Positions 50,732 through 60,062 of a DNA stretch of 64,000 nucleotides are shown one piece after another; position 1 is the first letter of the stretch, and each line of letters opens with the position of its first letter. Location of the stretch: positions 24,320 through 88,319 of the forward strand of contig CAKTKC010000012.1 of the NCBI GenBank assembly GCA_934569225.1, written 5' to 3'. The position numbers and the translations under genes were made by a program. The notes beneath the pieces are model-generated. The model made no database searches. It saw only the letters and a program-made list of their open reading frames with translations, and was not told the origin of the DNA. This DNA is from an uncultured Oscillospiraceae bacterium (GTDB lineage Bacteria; Bacillota; Clostridia; Oscillospirales; Oscillospiraceae).

Positions 50732-51685
50732 TTATTTTTCCGCTGCTTCCCGCATATTCAGGCTTTCCATGCCGTATTTTTCTTTCAGCTCGGCGTAATA
50801 GCGGAAGATTTCTTCCAACTGCGCCATGTGTTCCGCCGTGCGGACGCCGATGTTGTGGGGGTGCCACCACAGATGGAATGTCAGGCCGTTTTTCGCCGCG
50901 TAGAGCATCCGGCGCTTGATCCTGTGAACCTTCAAGCCCTCCAGGAATTTCAGCGGTCTGAAAATCGGCCGGAACATCTGGGTTCCCGTCAGATTCCAGA
51001 TGCCGTCTTCCTGTTTTGGCGATAAGCTTCCGTACCCGGTGACGGGGAAATAGGTGTCCGTCAGCCGCAGAACGCGCAGGGGGAAACGGACGTGAACCTT
51101 GTTTTCAATCCAGTTGTTTTCCATGCCCCGGTAGGCGGTGAAGCCCAGATCCCGCAGCACCCGAATGTACGCCGGGTCGCACTGATTCCGGGGCAGCACC
51201 GCGGAAGTCAGAGTGTAGCCGTATTTCGCGGCTATGGCCTTCGCCGCGGTCATATCCGCCGCAAACTGCTCCGCCGTCTGTCCTTTTTCCTTGCAGTAGT
51301 AATGGGAAAAGGTGTGGCTGCCGATCTCCTGCCCCGGCGTTCCCGCGACCAGCTCAATCAGTGACGGGGCAAAAAAGCAAGGCGCATCCGCTTCCGTTTC
51401 TCCGATTTTGGAAAATTCGGCATAGGAATTCAGCGCCGGGTCGTCGTAAGTGGGCCGCAAGCTTTCCTCCGGAAAAAACGAGGCCGCTTCCTGTACGCTT
51501 CCGGCGAACAGATATCCCACCGTCGCCCACGTAGCGTGGATGCCGTATTTCTGGAACAGCGCCAGCAGCTCGGGAATCGCCTTTCTGCCGCCTAAGACAT
51601 GATCCTGGTATTTTTCCAGCGGACACACGTCCAGCATTCCCCAAAACAGCTCAAAATCCAGCGATACGATCAGCGTCCCGGCCAT
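50732..51685 (-). CDS. Polysaccharide deacetylase (NodB-type)
   Basis: 317-residue NodB-homology deacetylase. The first motif is VSLDFELFWG, with the metal/base aspartate in place of the common TFDD. The zinc histidines are in GSHTFSHYYC, and a late LHLWWHPHNIG-like segment (FHLWWHPHNIG) supplies the catalytic histidine. No signal peptide, so it probably N-deacetylates a lipid-linked sugar in the cytoplasm rather than cell-wall glycan outside. Confidence 0.85.
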   Translation of the reverse strand: MAGTLIVSLDFELFWGMLDVCPLEKYQDHVLGGRKAIPELLALFQKYGIHATWATVGYLFAGSVQEAASFFPEESLRPTYDDPALNSYAEFSKIGETEADAPCFFAPSLIELVAGTPGQEIGSHTFSHYYCKEKGQTAEQFAADMTAAKAIAAKYGYTLTSAVLPRNQCDPAYIRVLRDLGFTAYRGMENNWIENKVHVRFPLRVLRLTDTYFPVTGYGSLSPKQEDGIWNLTGTQMFRPIFRPLKFLEGLKVHRIKRRMLYAAKNGLTFHLWWHPHNIGVRTAEHMAQLEEIFRYYAELKEKYGMESLNMREAAEK

Positions 51686-51716
51686 TTGCGTTTCCCTCCT
51701 TCAAAACAGCGTTTTC

Positions 51717-52805
51717 TTACACGATATATTTTTTAAGAATCGGTATCCGGTTCAATATCGCGGAGATAATGAGCGAACCGATAAAAGTAATCGCCAATAT
51801 CAGAAACGTTGCGATCAGCGGCTGAAATGTCAGTGTGTTCAGGCCAAAAATCTCATCCAGCACCTCAATAATCAATGCATGAACCAAATACATACCAAAA
51901 CAGCACTGCGACATATAAACCACAGTCCTGCGCAGTCCCTCCCCCGGATTCCGTCTGGACATTCCGTACTTGCCAAACACAAATACGGCTACAGACATCA
52001 GAAAAACGTTCACGGAGCCGTTCCTGAGAAACGTTAAATCCAGAGATTCGTTTAAGAGTGATTGCCTACGTGTCAATAAGATTGTTCCAATATACCCAAT
52101 TACTCCCATTATGTACAGTGTCAGGCGATTTTTCTTCGGCATTTCTTTGGATGCAAGATAATTTCCCAGCACAAAGTAAAACACGTTTTCCGACGGCAGA
52201 TAACCGAGCAGACGGTCATACGCAAGCCGGATGGCCGTCAGCGCGTCAACCGTATGGGGAATCCGCATGAGAAGCAGACAATCCATCAGCCATGGAACAG
52301 CAAAATCAAGCGCGGCGAAACATAGCAAATAATACCTTAATACCTGCGCATTCCCAACAATACATCTTAAAAGCGGCGACACAAAGTACAGCCCAGCGAT
52401 CAGGAACAGAAACCACATGTGGTAATGGCCGGAGAAAATAGAAAGGAACGCTTCCTTGGCCGGTTCTCCATTCCGGAAATTCCAGAAGCCATAGACGCAG
52501 GCCCAGAAAAGGAAAGCCGTAACAACTCTCAGCACATTGTGCAGCAGCAGTTTCTTCGTGCTGATTGGTCGGAGAGGATTCAAAAACAGTGCACCGCTTA
52601 TCATCAGGAAAACCGGAACGCACCACCGCGTCGCTCCATTCAGGATGTCAAACAGCATCCATGCCGGGTCGTGCAAATCCAGACTGCTCCAATTCTGTGC
52701 GGAAATATGGAGCAGCATCATAGCTGCAATGGAAAGGATACGCAGGCAGTCCAGATAGAGGACCCGCTCCGTTTTCCCGGCTCTATCGGCAATTTCGTTT
52801 GTCAT
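51717..52805 (-). CDS. Membrane acyltransferase (acyltransferase 3 family)
   Basis: 362-residue integral membrane O-acyltransferase with about ten helices. The N-terminus has YLDCLRILSIAAMMLLHI, where the family histidine follows the first helix, and GATRWCVPVFLMISGALFL, the conserved P-x-F-F/L-x-x-S-G motif. It would acetylate or succinylate the glycan during assembly. Its base composition is visibly more AT-rich than every neighbour and its ribosome site is weak (AAGGAA), which suggests recent acquisition. Confidence 0.87.
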   Translation of the reverse strand: MTNEIADRAGKTERVLYLDCLRILSIAAMMLLHISAQNWSSLDLHDPAWMLFDILNGATRWCVPVFLMISGALFLNPLRPISTKKLLLHNVLRVVTAFLFWACVYGFWNFRNGEPAKEAFLSIFSGHYHMWFLFLIAGLYFVSPLLRCIVGNAQVLRYYLLCFAALDFAVPWLMDCLLLMRIPHTVDALTAIRLAYDRLLGYLPSENVFYFVLGNYLASKEMPKKNRLTLYIMGVIGYIGTILLTRRQSLLNESLDLTFLRNGSVNVFLMSVAVFVFGKYGMSRRNPGEGLRRTVVYMSQCCFGMYLVHALIIEVLDEIFGLNTLTFQPLIATFLILAITFIGSLIISAILNRIPILKKYIV

Positions 52806-52834
52806 TCCGTGTTCTTCCTTACAATCGGTTTCTC

Positions 52835-53965
52835 CTACAGGGACAGGTAAATTTCTTTCATCCTCTGCTGTACCTCTTTCGCGTCAAACCGGGAGACCGT
52901 CTGCGCCGCGGCGCGTCCCAGCCTCTCCCGCAGCGCCGGGTCATGGTACAGCTTCAGGATGGCCGCCGCCACGCCCTCGGGCGTGTTTTCCGCGAACAGG
53001 CCGTCAACGCCGTCATCGATCAAGTCCGTATTGCCCCGGATTTTCGAGCAGACTGCTGGAAGGCCGCTGCTCATGGCCTCCATCAGCGCCACCGGCATTC
53101 CTTCCCGGAAGGACATAAACGCGAATATGTCGCTGCACCGGCACAGTTCCGGCACGTCGTGGCGATAGCCCAGAAATTGGACGTGCTCCCAGATGCCCAA
53201 CTGCCGCGCTTCTGACTCCAGTGCGTCCCGCTGCTCGCCCCGGCCGCAGATGAGATAGTGCATGGTTTCATAGCCAGGCTCGTTTTTCAGCAGCGCCAGC
53301 GCTCTCAGTACCGTGGAATGGTTCTTGTTTTTCGTCATTTCCGCCACGGTGAGAATCAGGAAATCCTGCCCGGTCAGCCCAAGCTCCCGGCGCTTTTCCC
53401 CCCGGTCTACGGTGCCGACGTGGAATTTCGCCGTGTCTACTCCCACGCCGGGGACGTATTCAATGCGCTTCGCGTGGATTTTTCTTTTGGCGAGCGCGTA
53501 GTCTTCTTTGTTGATGGTCACAAGGACATCCGTCAGCGGTGCAAGCAGCCATTCCGCCGGGTAGAACATCAGCCAGTTCATCAGGGGCGCACCCTTGAAA
53601 AAGTGGAAGCCGTGGGCAGTATAAATCACCTTCGTTCCCCGCTTCCGGGCGTCCCGCGCCGCCAGACGGGCGATCATGCCGCCCACAGGGGTATGGCAGT
53701 GAATGATGTCGAAATGCTCCCGGTCGATGATGGCTTTCAGCTCCCGGTAGGCTCTGAAATTGGCCGCCTTCCACGGGAGACGCTCAAAGGGGATGTCATA
53801 ATACCTGTCGCAATGGGGAACGTGGCAGTCGGTAGGGTCTTCGTAGTCGTTCTGCGCCGCCACTGCTGTCTCCCAGCCCATGTCCTGAAACATTTTCAGA
53901 TAGGGGATATGGAATTCCATTATGTGGGTTTTGACCACCGTTGCCACGAACAGCACCTTTTTCAT
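52835..53965 (-). CDS. Family 4 glycosyltransferase
   Basis: 376-residue GT-B enzyme of the EpsD/WbbM-like group: KVLFVATVVKTHIMEFHIPY and the acceptor motif HTPVGGMIARLAAR. The donor domain has TVAEMTKNKNHSTVLRAL and EGMPVALMEAMSSGLPAVCS. The start is ATG 53965. A promoter directly upstream (54000-54028) makes it the first gene of the distal transcription unit of the locus. Confidence 0.87.
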   Translation of the reverse strand: MKKVLFVATVVKTHIMEFHIPYLKMFQDMGWETAVAAQNDYEDPTDCHVPHCDRYYDIPFERLPWKAANFRAYRELKAIIDREHFDIIHCHTPVGGMIARLAARDARKRGTKVIYTAHGFHFFKGAPLMNWLMFYPAEWLLAPLTDVLVTINKEDYALAKRKIHAKRIEYVPGVGVDTAKFHVGTVDRGEKRRELGLTGQDFLILTVAEMTKNKNHSTVLRALALLKNEPGYETMHYLICGRGEQRDALESEARQLGIWEHVQFLGYRHDVPELCRCSDIFAFMSFREGMPVALMEAMSSGLPAVCSKIRGNTDLIDDGVDGLFAENTPEGVAAAILKLYHDPALRERLGRAAAQTVSRFDAKEVQQRMKEIYLSL

Positions 53966-53999
53966 TCCATTCCCTCTTTTCGGATACAATATCGAATGT

Positions 54000-54028
54000 A
54001 TTATACACCATTCCACGTCCTATTTCAA
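54000..54028 (-). promoter_or_regulatory. Internal promoter of the glycan locus
   Basis: Minus-strand TTGAAA (54023-54028), a 17-bp spacer and TATAAT (54000-54005), 34 bp before the next start codon and just beyond a terminator. Confidence 0.8.
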
Positions 54029-54042
54029 CCACAAGCGCGAAA

Positions 54043-54069
54043 AAAGGCCGGGCAGCCAGCCCGGCCTTT
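54043..54069 (-). terminator. Internal terminator of the glycan locus
   Basis: AAAGGCCGGGC/GCCCGGCCTTT (11-bp perfect stem), followed on the minus strand by TTTCGCG, 13 bp after the flippase stop. It ends the proximal transcription unit. Confidence 0.85.
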
Positions 54070-54082
54070 CCATATTTCACTC

Positions 54083-55474
54083 TCAAATGAGCACTTTCCG
54101 CTTTCTGATCCGCAGAAGCTCCCACGCTCCGATGGCCGCGCCCAGTCCCCAGCGTGCCAGCCACAGTCCGTCCGCCGCCACGGACGCCACGGCCACAGCG
54201 GTGAACACCGCCGCGTAGCCTCCCCACATTTTCAGCGGGAAGGGGTATTCTTTCCCGCCCAGGGCAAAACGGACGTACAGGTAGTGCAGCGTCAGCTGCA
54301 AGCTGTGGGAAATCAGCGTCGCCACCGCCGCCCCGGCCATGCCGATGCGCAGGATTAGCAGATAGTTCAGCCCCACATTCACCAGTGACGACACAATGGT
54401 AATGATGGAGACGACCTTGGTCTTTTTGTGGTAATACTCGAAATTCACCGGGAAGGTACACAGAAAATTGGTGTAGTAGCTGGACACAAAAATGGGAATC
54501 AGCATCGTGCTTCCCCAGAAATCCCGGGAAACGTAGACATAACGGTACACTTCGCTGGCCAGCAGCACGAAGCCCACGGAAAGCACCGTGAACAGCTCCA
54601 GGAAATTCCCCGCCTTTTCCCGCAGACTCTCCCGGTTGCCCTGCTTCATGTCCTCAAAGAAGAAGGGGCACCAGGAATTGTTCAGGGCGGTGAACAGGGT
54701 GAACATGATGCCGCCGAAATTCAGCGCCGCGCCGTAGCAGCCCACCGTGGACTCGTCCATCATCTGCTGGAGCATCACCTTGTCGCTCTGCCCCAAAATC
54801 AGGTCGGAAAGGTTGTAAAATACCACCGGAATGGCAAGAACAATACAGAATTTCCAATATTTCTTGTTGTAAAAGGTCTTCCCCTTCGCCAGAATCCAGA
54901 CGCACACCGGAATGCCCAGCACGCCGTAGGTCACGGCGATGGCGGAAATGCGGCCCAGATAGTTGATCTCTTTGGGCAGCATAAGAATCAGCACAATGGA
55001 AAGAATCAAAGTGGTCAGCGTCACCACAAGGGACATGACCATGTTCCGTCCAGCCTTGAATTCGTAGACGAATTTGGTGTTCAGGAAGTTGACGCAGAAG
55101 GTGCCGAAGCCCTGAATGAGCATCAGCACGATCAAAAACCAGCTCAGCTTCAGCGCCCCGGAAATGGGTCCGATAAAGCAAAGCACCAGCCCACTGAAAA
55201 TCAGATACACCAGCGTGGACAGGCTCATGGCCGAGGACTGATAGCGCAGCTGGTCGCCCTCCGGGTACTCCACCCGGGCGTTGACCAGCGTCCCCTGGGT
55301 TTGCAGCGTGAACACAATGGCGATCACCGCCACCCAGGTGTTGTAGATCTGGGTAACGCCGTAACCACCGGTTCCCAGCAGACGGGTAAACAGGGGCGCT
55401 GTAAATATGGAAATGCCCCTGAGCAGAACGGTGCTCAGAATGTTAAAAAAAGCAACCCGGTTTCGTCGATTCAT
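54083..55474 (-). CDS. wzx: Polysaccharide flippase, Wzx type
   Basis: 463-residue multi-spanning membrane protein of the MOP exporter superfamily with about 12-14 helices. The N-terminus FFNILSTVLLRGISIFTAPL-like stretch and LLGTGGYGVTQIYNTW (G-x-YG pattern) are typical of Wzx. It would flip lipid-linked oligosaccharide repeats across the membrane for polymerisation by the Wzy-like protein encoded about 5 kb upstream. It lies three bases after a GT2 gene. Confidence 0.88.
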   Translation of the reverse strand: MNRRNRVAFFNILSTVLLRGISIFTAPLFTRLLGTGGYGVTQIYNTWVAVIAIVFTLQTQGTLVNARVEYPEGDQLRYQSSAMSLSTLVYLIFSGLVLCFIGPISGALKLSWFLIVLMLIQGFGTFCVNFLNTKFVYEFKAGRNMVMSLVVTLTTLILSIVLILMLPKEINYLGRISAIAVTYGVLGIPVCVWILAKGKTFYNKKYWKFCIVLAIPVVFYNLSDLILGQSDKVMLQQMMDESTVGCYGAALNFGGIMFTLFTALNNSWCPFFFEDMKQGNRESLREKAGNFLELFTVLSVGFVLLASEVYRYVYVSRDFWGSTMLIPIFVSSYYTNFLCTFPVNFEYYHKKTKVVSIITIVSSLVNVGLNYLLILRIGMAGAAVATLISHSLQLTLHYLYVRFALGGKEYPFPLKMWGGYAAVFTAVAVASVAADGLWLARWGLGAAIGAWELLRIRKRKVLI

Positions 55475-55477
55475 AGC

Positions 55478-56491
55478 TCACTCCGCGCTTTTTGTATCCG
55501 TTTTCCCGGGACGCACCCCGTGGTAAAGCCCCCGCATGGGACGGTACAGTCCGGCGGCCAGCAGCAAATCCGTCGCCCGCTCCTGCCTGCCGAACAGCGG
55601 GCTGGTCAGCAGAAAGGAAATATGCCTGCAAAGCGCCTTCCGGGACAGGCGGTATTCCTCTGCAAATTTCTCCCTGGTGTCCTTGTCCGCCAGATCCAGC
55701 GTCAGCAGATTGTAGGCAAGGGAACGCACCCGCAGATACCGCGCCGCGTCCGCAATTCCCGGATAATTGTCCCGAATAAACGGGTAGATTTCCGCCGTAT
55801 GCCTGGAAAAATGGAAGGTTTTCTCCGAAACCGAGGACGATGTAATGCTCCCCGGCCGGTGGTAATAATTGTAAACGGGGCAGGGCAGCATGGCCGCCTG
55901 TCCGGCGTCCAGCGCAATGCGGTAAGTGGTGGGGACGTCCTCGCAGATCACCCCCAGGGGATAGCGGATGGAGGCAAAAAGGCTTTTGTGATACAGCTTG
56001 TCCCATGCGGCGGAGTCGATGTTTTCCCAGTGGAAAATCCGGCGCACCAGCTCTTCCCCGGAAACGACCTCCTCACTGGGCGGACACAGCCCCAACGTCT
56101 TCTCCCCGGTCTCGCTGCTGACGTCCCAGCGCCCCGCGCAGACCAGACGGACGCCGCATTTTTCCATCAGCCCCATCATTTTTTCGTACATATCCGGCTC
56201 GATCCAGTCGTCGCTGTCCACGAAGGAAAGATATTCCCCCGTCGCCGCGTCTATTCCGGCGTTCCGGGCGCTGCTCAGGCCGCCGTTTTCCTTGTGAATC
56301 GCTTTAACTCTGACATCCTGCCGGGCGTAAGCGTCGCAGATGGCGCCGCTGTTGTCTTTCGTGCCATCTTCCACCAGAAGGATTTCCAGATTCTCGTAGG
56401 TCTGCGCCAGAATGGATTCCACGCACCGGGGAAGGTACTGCTCCACATTGTACACCGGAACGATGACACTGATTCGCGGGTTCTGATTCAT
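55478..56491 (-). CDS. Family 2 glycosyltransferase
   Basis: 337-residue GT2 enzyme: ISVIVPVYNVEQYLPRCVES, EDGTKDNSG instead of the usual DDGS, and FVDSDDWIEPD. The acceptor domain and a basic C-terminal tail (MRGLYHGVRPGKTDTK) follow. AAGGAAGG lies before the ATG. It is 18 bp after the GT4 gene. Confidence 0.85.
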   Translation of the reverse strand: MNQNPRISVIVPVYNVEQYLPRCVESILAQTYENLEILLVEDGTKDNSGAICDAYARQDVRVKAIHKENGGLSSARNAGIDAATGEYLSFVDSDDWIEPDMYEKMMGLMEKCGVRLVCAGRWDVSSETGEKTLGLCPPSEEVVSGEELVRRIFHWENIDSAAWDKLYHKSLFASIRYPLGVICEDVPTTYRIALDAGQAAMLPCPVYNYYHRPGSITSSSVSEKTFHFSRHTAEIYPFIRDNYPGIADAARYLRVRSLAYNLLTLDLADKDTREKFAEEYRLSRKALCRHISFLLTSPLFGRQERATDLLLAAGLYRPMRGLYHGVRPGKTDTKSAE

Positions 56492-56509
56492 GCCGCATTC
56501 CTTCCTTTC

Positions 56510-57769
56510 TCACCCTTCGGCGCTGTTTTTGGCAAGTCTTTCGTAAATTTCCAGCAAATCCGCCAGATTCTTTTCCGGGTCGTGGGTCACACCGGCGTGG
56601 GCGCGCGCCGCCGCGCCCATGGCTTCGGCCGCTTCGCCCTGGGCAAAAAGATTCTCCACATAGAACGCCAGCATGTAGGGCGCGGTGGAGGGGTAAACCT
56701 CCCCTTCCATCCCGTGGCGCATCATGGTCGTGACGCCGCCCACATCCGCCGCCACACAGGGCACGCCCAGCAGCATGGCCTCCCCCAGAGAATTGGGGGA
56801 ATTCTCAATGGTGGATGGCAGCACAAACACGTTCGCGTCCAGGAACGCCCGCTTCATTTCCTCCCCGCTGAGACTGCCCAGAAATTCAATCTTATCCTCC
56901 ACGCCGTACTGCTCCGCCAACTCCGCCAGATATTTCTGGTAATTGGTTCTGCGGAGCTTGCTCGCCGTGAGGAAGCTCTTTCCCGGCACCGCCAGTGTGG
57001 CGTCCGGGTAGGTCTTGACGATCTGTCCGAAGGCTTCCAGCAGATAATGAAAGCCCTTCACGGGATAGGCGCAGCTGGAAGCGAAAATCCGGTGCTTCCG
57101 GCAGCCGTCATAGCGCCAGGTTCCCTGATAAAAGGGCTGGCGCAGCGTCTCGTTGCAGAAATGGTACTTTGCTTCCGGATTGATCCGTCGGACGCAGGCC
57201 AGATCCCAGTCGGTTCTCCCGATAATGTGACGTGCTTTTTGCAGGGCTTTTTCTTCCAGAAGCCCCCGAAGCACGAACTTTTCCCGCTGCTTCACGATAT
57301 TGTCCCGTCGGACAAGGTCGCGGAAGGTGCTGCCCCGCTGAACCGTCTCCGGCACGCCCTCCGCATAATGCCTGGCATAAACCGAGCAAAGCCCCTGAAT
57401 GCTGACCACCAGATTGTACAGCCGTCCAGCCTTTTCCGCAGCGTTGACCATGGCGAGGGCGTGGCCGTATTCCGTCCCCCAGACGTGAATCACGTCCGGC
57501 TGAAAAGTGTCCAGCTCTCCCCGGAACTGCGCTTCCAGCTCCGTCAGGTACACATAGGGCAACCCCTCGGAAAAGAAAGCGTAGGAGCAGCGTTCGTTCA
57601 CATTCCCCTCGCTGCCGTCGCCGGGGCAGAGAATGCGGATGTTCAGGTCTTCCCGTTCCAGCAGCCCTTCCAGCACGCTGTCAACCCACAGTCCGCCGCC
57701 GGTGGAGCCGCCGCTGACGGCTTCCTTCACTTTTCCGGGCACCATATTACACAGCCACAGCAGCTTCAT
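56510..57769 (-). CDS. Family 4 glycosyltransferase
   Basis: 419-residue GT-B enzyme, longer than its neighbours. It starts MKLLWLCNMVPGKVKEAVSG and keeps a GGGLWVDS donor-loop region. The donor domain has FASSCAYPVKGFHYLLEAFG and the E-x7-E motif in ENSPNSLGEAMLLGVPCVA. It begins in an ATGA overlap with the preceding GT4 gene. Confidence 0.87.
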   Translation of the reverse strand: MKLLWLCNMVPGKVKEAVSGGSTGGGLWVDSVLEGLLEREDLNIRILCPGDGSEGNVNERCSYAFFSEGLPYVYLTELEAQFRGELDTFQPDVIHVWGTEYGHALAMVNAAEKAGRLYNLVVSIQGLCSVYARHYAEGVPETVQRGSTFRDLVRRDNIVKQREKFVLRGLLEEKALQKARHIIGRTDWDLACVRRINPEAKYHFCNETLRQPFYQGTWRYDGCRKHRIFASSCAYPVKGFHYLLEAFGQIVKTYPDATLAVPGKSFLTASKLRRTNYQKYLAELAEQYGVEDKIEFLGSLSGEEMKRAFLDANVFVLPSTIENSPNSLGEAMLLGVPCVAADVGGVTTMMRHGMEGEVYPSTAPYMLAFYVENLFAQGEAAEAMGAAARAHAGVTHDPEKNLADLLEIYERLAKNSAEG

Positions 57770-58932
57770 TGCACCCCGTCCTTTTCAAGCATGGCCAGAA
57801 TTTTCCCGGCCTGTTTTACGTTGTTCTTTTCTTTCAAAATAAATTCCCGGGCGGCCATGCCCTTTTCAAACAGGGCTTCAGCGGGCTGGGCAAAAATCTG
57901 CCCCAGTTTTTCCGCAATGGCGTCAGCGGTTTCTTCCTCCAACAGATACACGTAGGGGTGATATTCCTTGGGCATTCCCGGCAGAACCGTGGTCAGCACC
58001 GGCGTTCCCGTGGACATATATTCCATGGTCTTGGAGGGGAAGGAGTATTTCACGTATTCCTCCCCCGTCGGCCGTGGATTGACCAACAGCGTCGCCGCCA
58101 TCTCCCGCTCCACGATTTCCGCGTTCAGCAGCATTCCGCCGTAGAAGATTCGGGAATCCTCCGCGGCGATTTGGGAAAGCTCCTGCACATAATCCCCGGG
58201 GCCATAAATTTCCAGCCGGGCGTCCGGCAGATTTGCTTTCTGAAAGCCCTTCACCAGATTTTCCAGGCCATACTGCTTGCTGACACCCCCGGCGTACATG
58301 CACACCCGAGGGCTGGCCTTTCGTGCCGGAGACGGCTCCTGCCGCTCCATGGCGATGTCGCTGTGCCCCTCCAGAATCACATGGGGCTTGCCCTTCGGGT
58401 TCAGATAGTCGTTCATGGCCTGGGTCAACAGCACATAATCCGTGCAGTGACGGATGACAAAATTGGAAAGCTTCTTGGAAAAGGCGCTGCCCCCCAGCAT
58501 ATCCGGCAAGTCCGTCACAATGCCCACGCACCGTCTTCCCCGCAGCTTCGCCGCCAGCAGACCGGCCAGCGCCGTCGTCCTGTTCAGGCAGTCCACCACC
58601 ACCGCCGAATCCTTCCCCGCAAGGCGCGCAGTGCGGAAAAAGGTTCCCACGCCCACAAATACAGCCTTGACAACGGGATTCCGGACTGCAGGAATATAGC
58701 GGTAGCACGCACCGCCCTCGGTCTCCCGGGGCAGACGGACGAAAGGCTTTTTCAGAACCTCCCGGTTCACCGGCGGGTTTGCCACCACATCCACCTCTGC
58801 CCCGGCGGCAAGCCCCTCAATGAGCAGGCGGTGATATTTCTGGGATTGAAAGGCGGGCTTCCGGGGAACGTCCGCGAACAACTGACGGTACACCCGGTCG
58901 GAACACGTCGTCACAGCGTAAATGATGTGCAT
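57766..58932 (-). CDS. Family 4 glycosyltransferase
   Basis: 388-residue GT-B enzyme with MHIIYAVTTCSDRVYRQLF. The donor half has MYAGGVSKQYGLENLVKGF and KYSFPSKTMEYMSTGTPVL, a variant without the full E-x7-E spacing found in several capsule GT4 enzymes. It is 3 bp after the next upstream GT4 gene. Confidence 0.84.
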   Translation of the reverse strand: MHIIYAVTTCSDRVYRQLFADVPRKPAFQSQKYHRLLIEGLAAGAEVDVVANPPVNREVLKKPFVRLPRETEGGACYRYIPAVRNPVVKAVFVGVGTFFRTARLAGKDSAVVVDCLNRTTALAGLLAAKLRGRRCVGIVTDLPDMLGGSAFSKKLSNFVIRHCTDYVLLTQAMNDYLNPKGKPHVILEGHSDIAMERQEPSPARKASPRVCMYAGGVSKQYGLENLVKGFQKANLPDARLEIYGPGDYVQELSQIAAEDSRIFYGGMLLNAEIVEREMAATLLVNPRPTGEEYVKYSFPSKTMEYMSTGTPVLTTVLPGMPKEYHPYVYLLEEETADAIAEKLGQIFAQPAEALFEKGMAAREFILKEKNNVKQAGKILAMLEKDGVQ

Positions 58933-58935
58933 GGG

Positions 58936-60042
58936 TTATCTCCCATCTTTTTCAAAAATTGCAACGTGGGCTTTCGCCATGTTTTCAATGGTATAGGCGC
59001 GGATCTTTTCCAGAGAAGCCGTCCCCATTTTCTCCAAGTCCGAGGACAGGATCTCCTTCATCTTTCCGGCAAGGGCAGCATCGTCCTCCACCGGTACGAT
59101 ACTCCCGTTGACGCCCTCCTCCACCAGCTCCAGACCGGCAACGCACCGGTCGGTGGTGATGACGGGCAGGCCGTAGGCCATGGCCTCGTTGATGACCAGT
59201 CCCCAGATGTCCTCCCGGGTGGGCAGGACGAACAAGTCCGCAGCTCTGTAATACCGGCTCAGGGCTTCCTTCTTCTGAAAACCCACGAAATGAACGTTAT
59301 CCAGCCCCAGAAACGCGCGCATCTGCAAATAGTCTTCCGTCGGCTCGCCGCCGACAATGTAAATCCCCACGTCCTTGCCAAGCGAACAGGCGGCGTGCAT
59401 CAGGATGTCGAAGCCCTTTCTCCGGATGAACTGACCGATGGCCAGCACCATCCGCTTTTCCGGGACGCCCAGTTCCTCTTTCAGCGCCTGCTTTTCGGCG
59501 GCAGAGGGAACGGCGGGGAGGATGTCCTTTTCAAACACGGAGGAAAAGGGATAGAAATGGGTGCGGCTTTCCTCCGCTCCGTAATGGACGAGAAATTCCG
59601 TGGTGTACCGTCCCGAACTGAGCCACTGATCTGCCTTGCACACCAGCGACTTTTTGAACAGATACTTTACCTTCCGCTCCTGCCGGATCAGGCCGCCGTC
59701 CACTTCCATGTAAAAGGGAATTTTCCTTCTGCGCAGCCACTGCATCGCGAGAATCGCCGTGGGCGAGGAATAGCCGCATATTACGATGGCGTCGTAGGGC
59801 TTTTTCAGCCACTCGGTCACGTCCAGGCACAGGTTTTCGTCCAGAAAATGGCCGACGCACCGATTCAGCTGCACCGGGCGGTAAGCGCCGCCACCGGAAA
59901 CGAACCAATCGGCGCTGCGGTTTTTCTGGTCTTCCACCCGGTCGGTGAACAGCACCGTCACGTCCATGCTCTTTGCCAGCTCGTCGTAAAAATGAACCCG
60001 GTAGGGGGAAGCGTAGTTCGTCAGGAACAGCACTCGTTTCAT
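58936..60042 (-). CDS. Family 4 glycosyltransferase
   Basis: 368-residue GT-B enzyme: MKRVLFLTNYASPYRVHFYD, the donor motif AIGQFIRRKGFDILMHA and REDIWGLVINEAMAYGLPVI. ATG 60042 is chosen; a TTG eight codons upstream overlaps the licD stop. It is 20 bp after licD. Confidence 0.86.
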   Translation of the reverse strand: MKRVLFLTNYASPYRVHFYDELAKSMDVTVLFTDRVEDQKNRSADWFVSGGGAYRPVQLNRCVGHFLDENLCLDVTEWLKKPYDAIVICGYSSPTAILAMQWLRRRKIPFYMEVDGGLIRQERKVKYLFKKSLVCKADQWLSSGRYTTEFLVHYGAEESRTHFYPFSSVFEKDILPAVPSAAEKQALKEELGVPEKRMVLAIGQFIRRKGFDILMHAACSLGKDVGIYIVGGEPTEDYLQMRAFLGLDNVHFVGFQKKEALSRYYRAADLFVLPTREDIWGLVINEAMAYGLPVITTDRCVAGLELVEEGVNGSIVPVEDDAALAGKMKEILSSDLEKMGTASLEKIRAYTIENMAKAHVAIFEKDGR

Positions 60043-60062
60043 ACTGTTGTAACCTCTCAATG

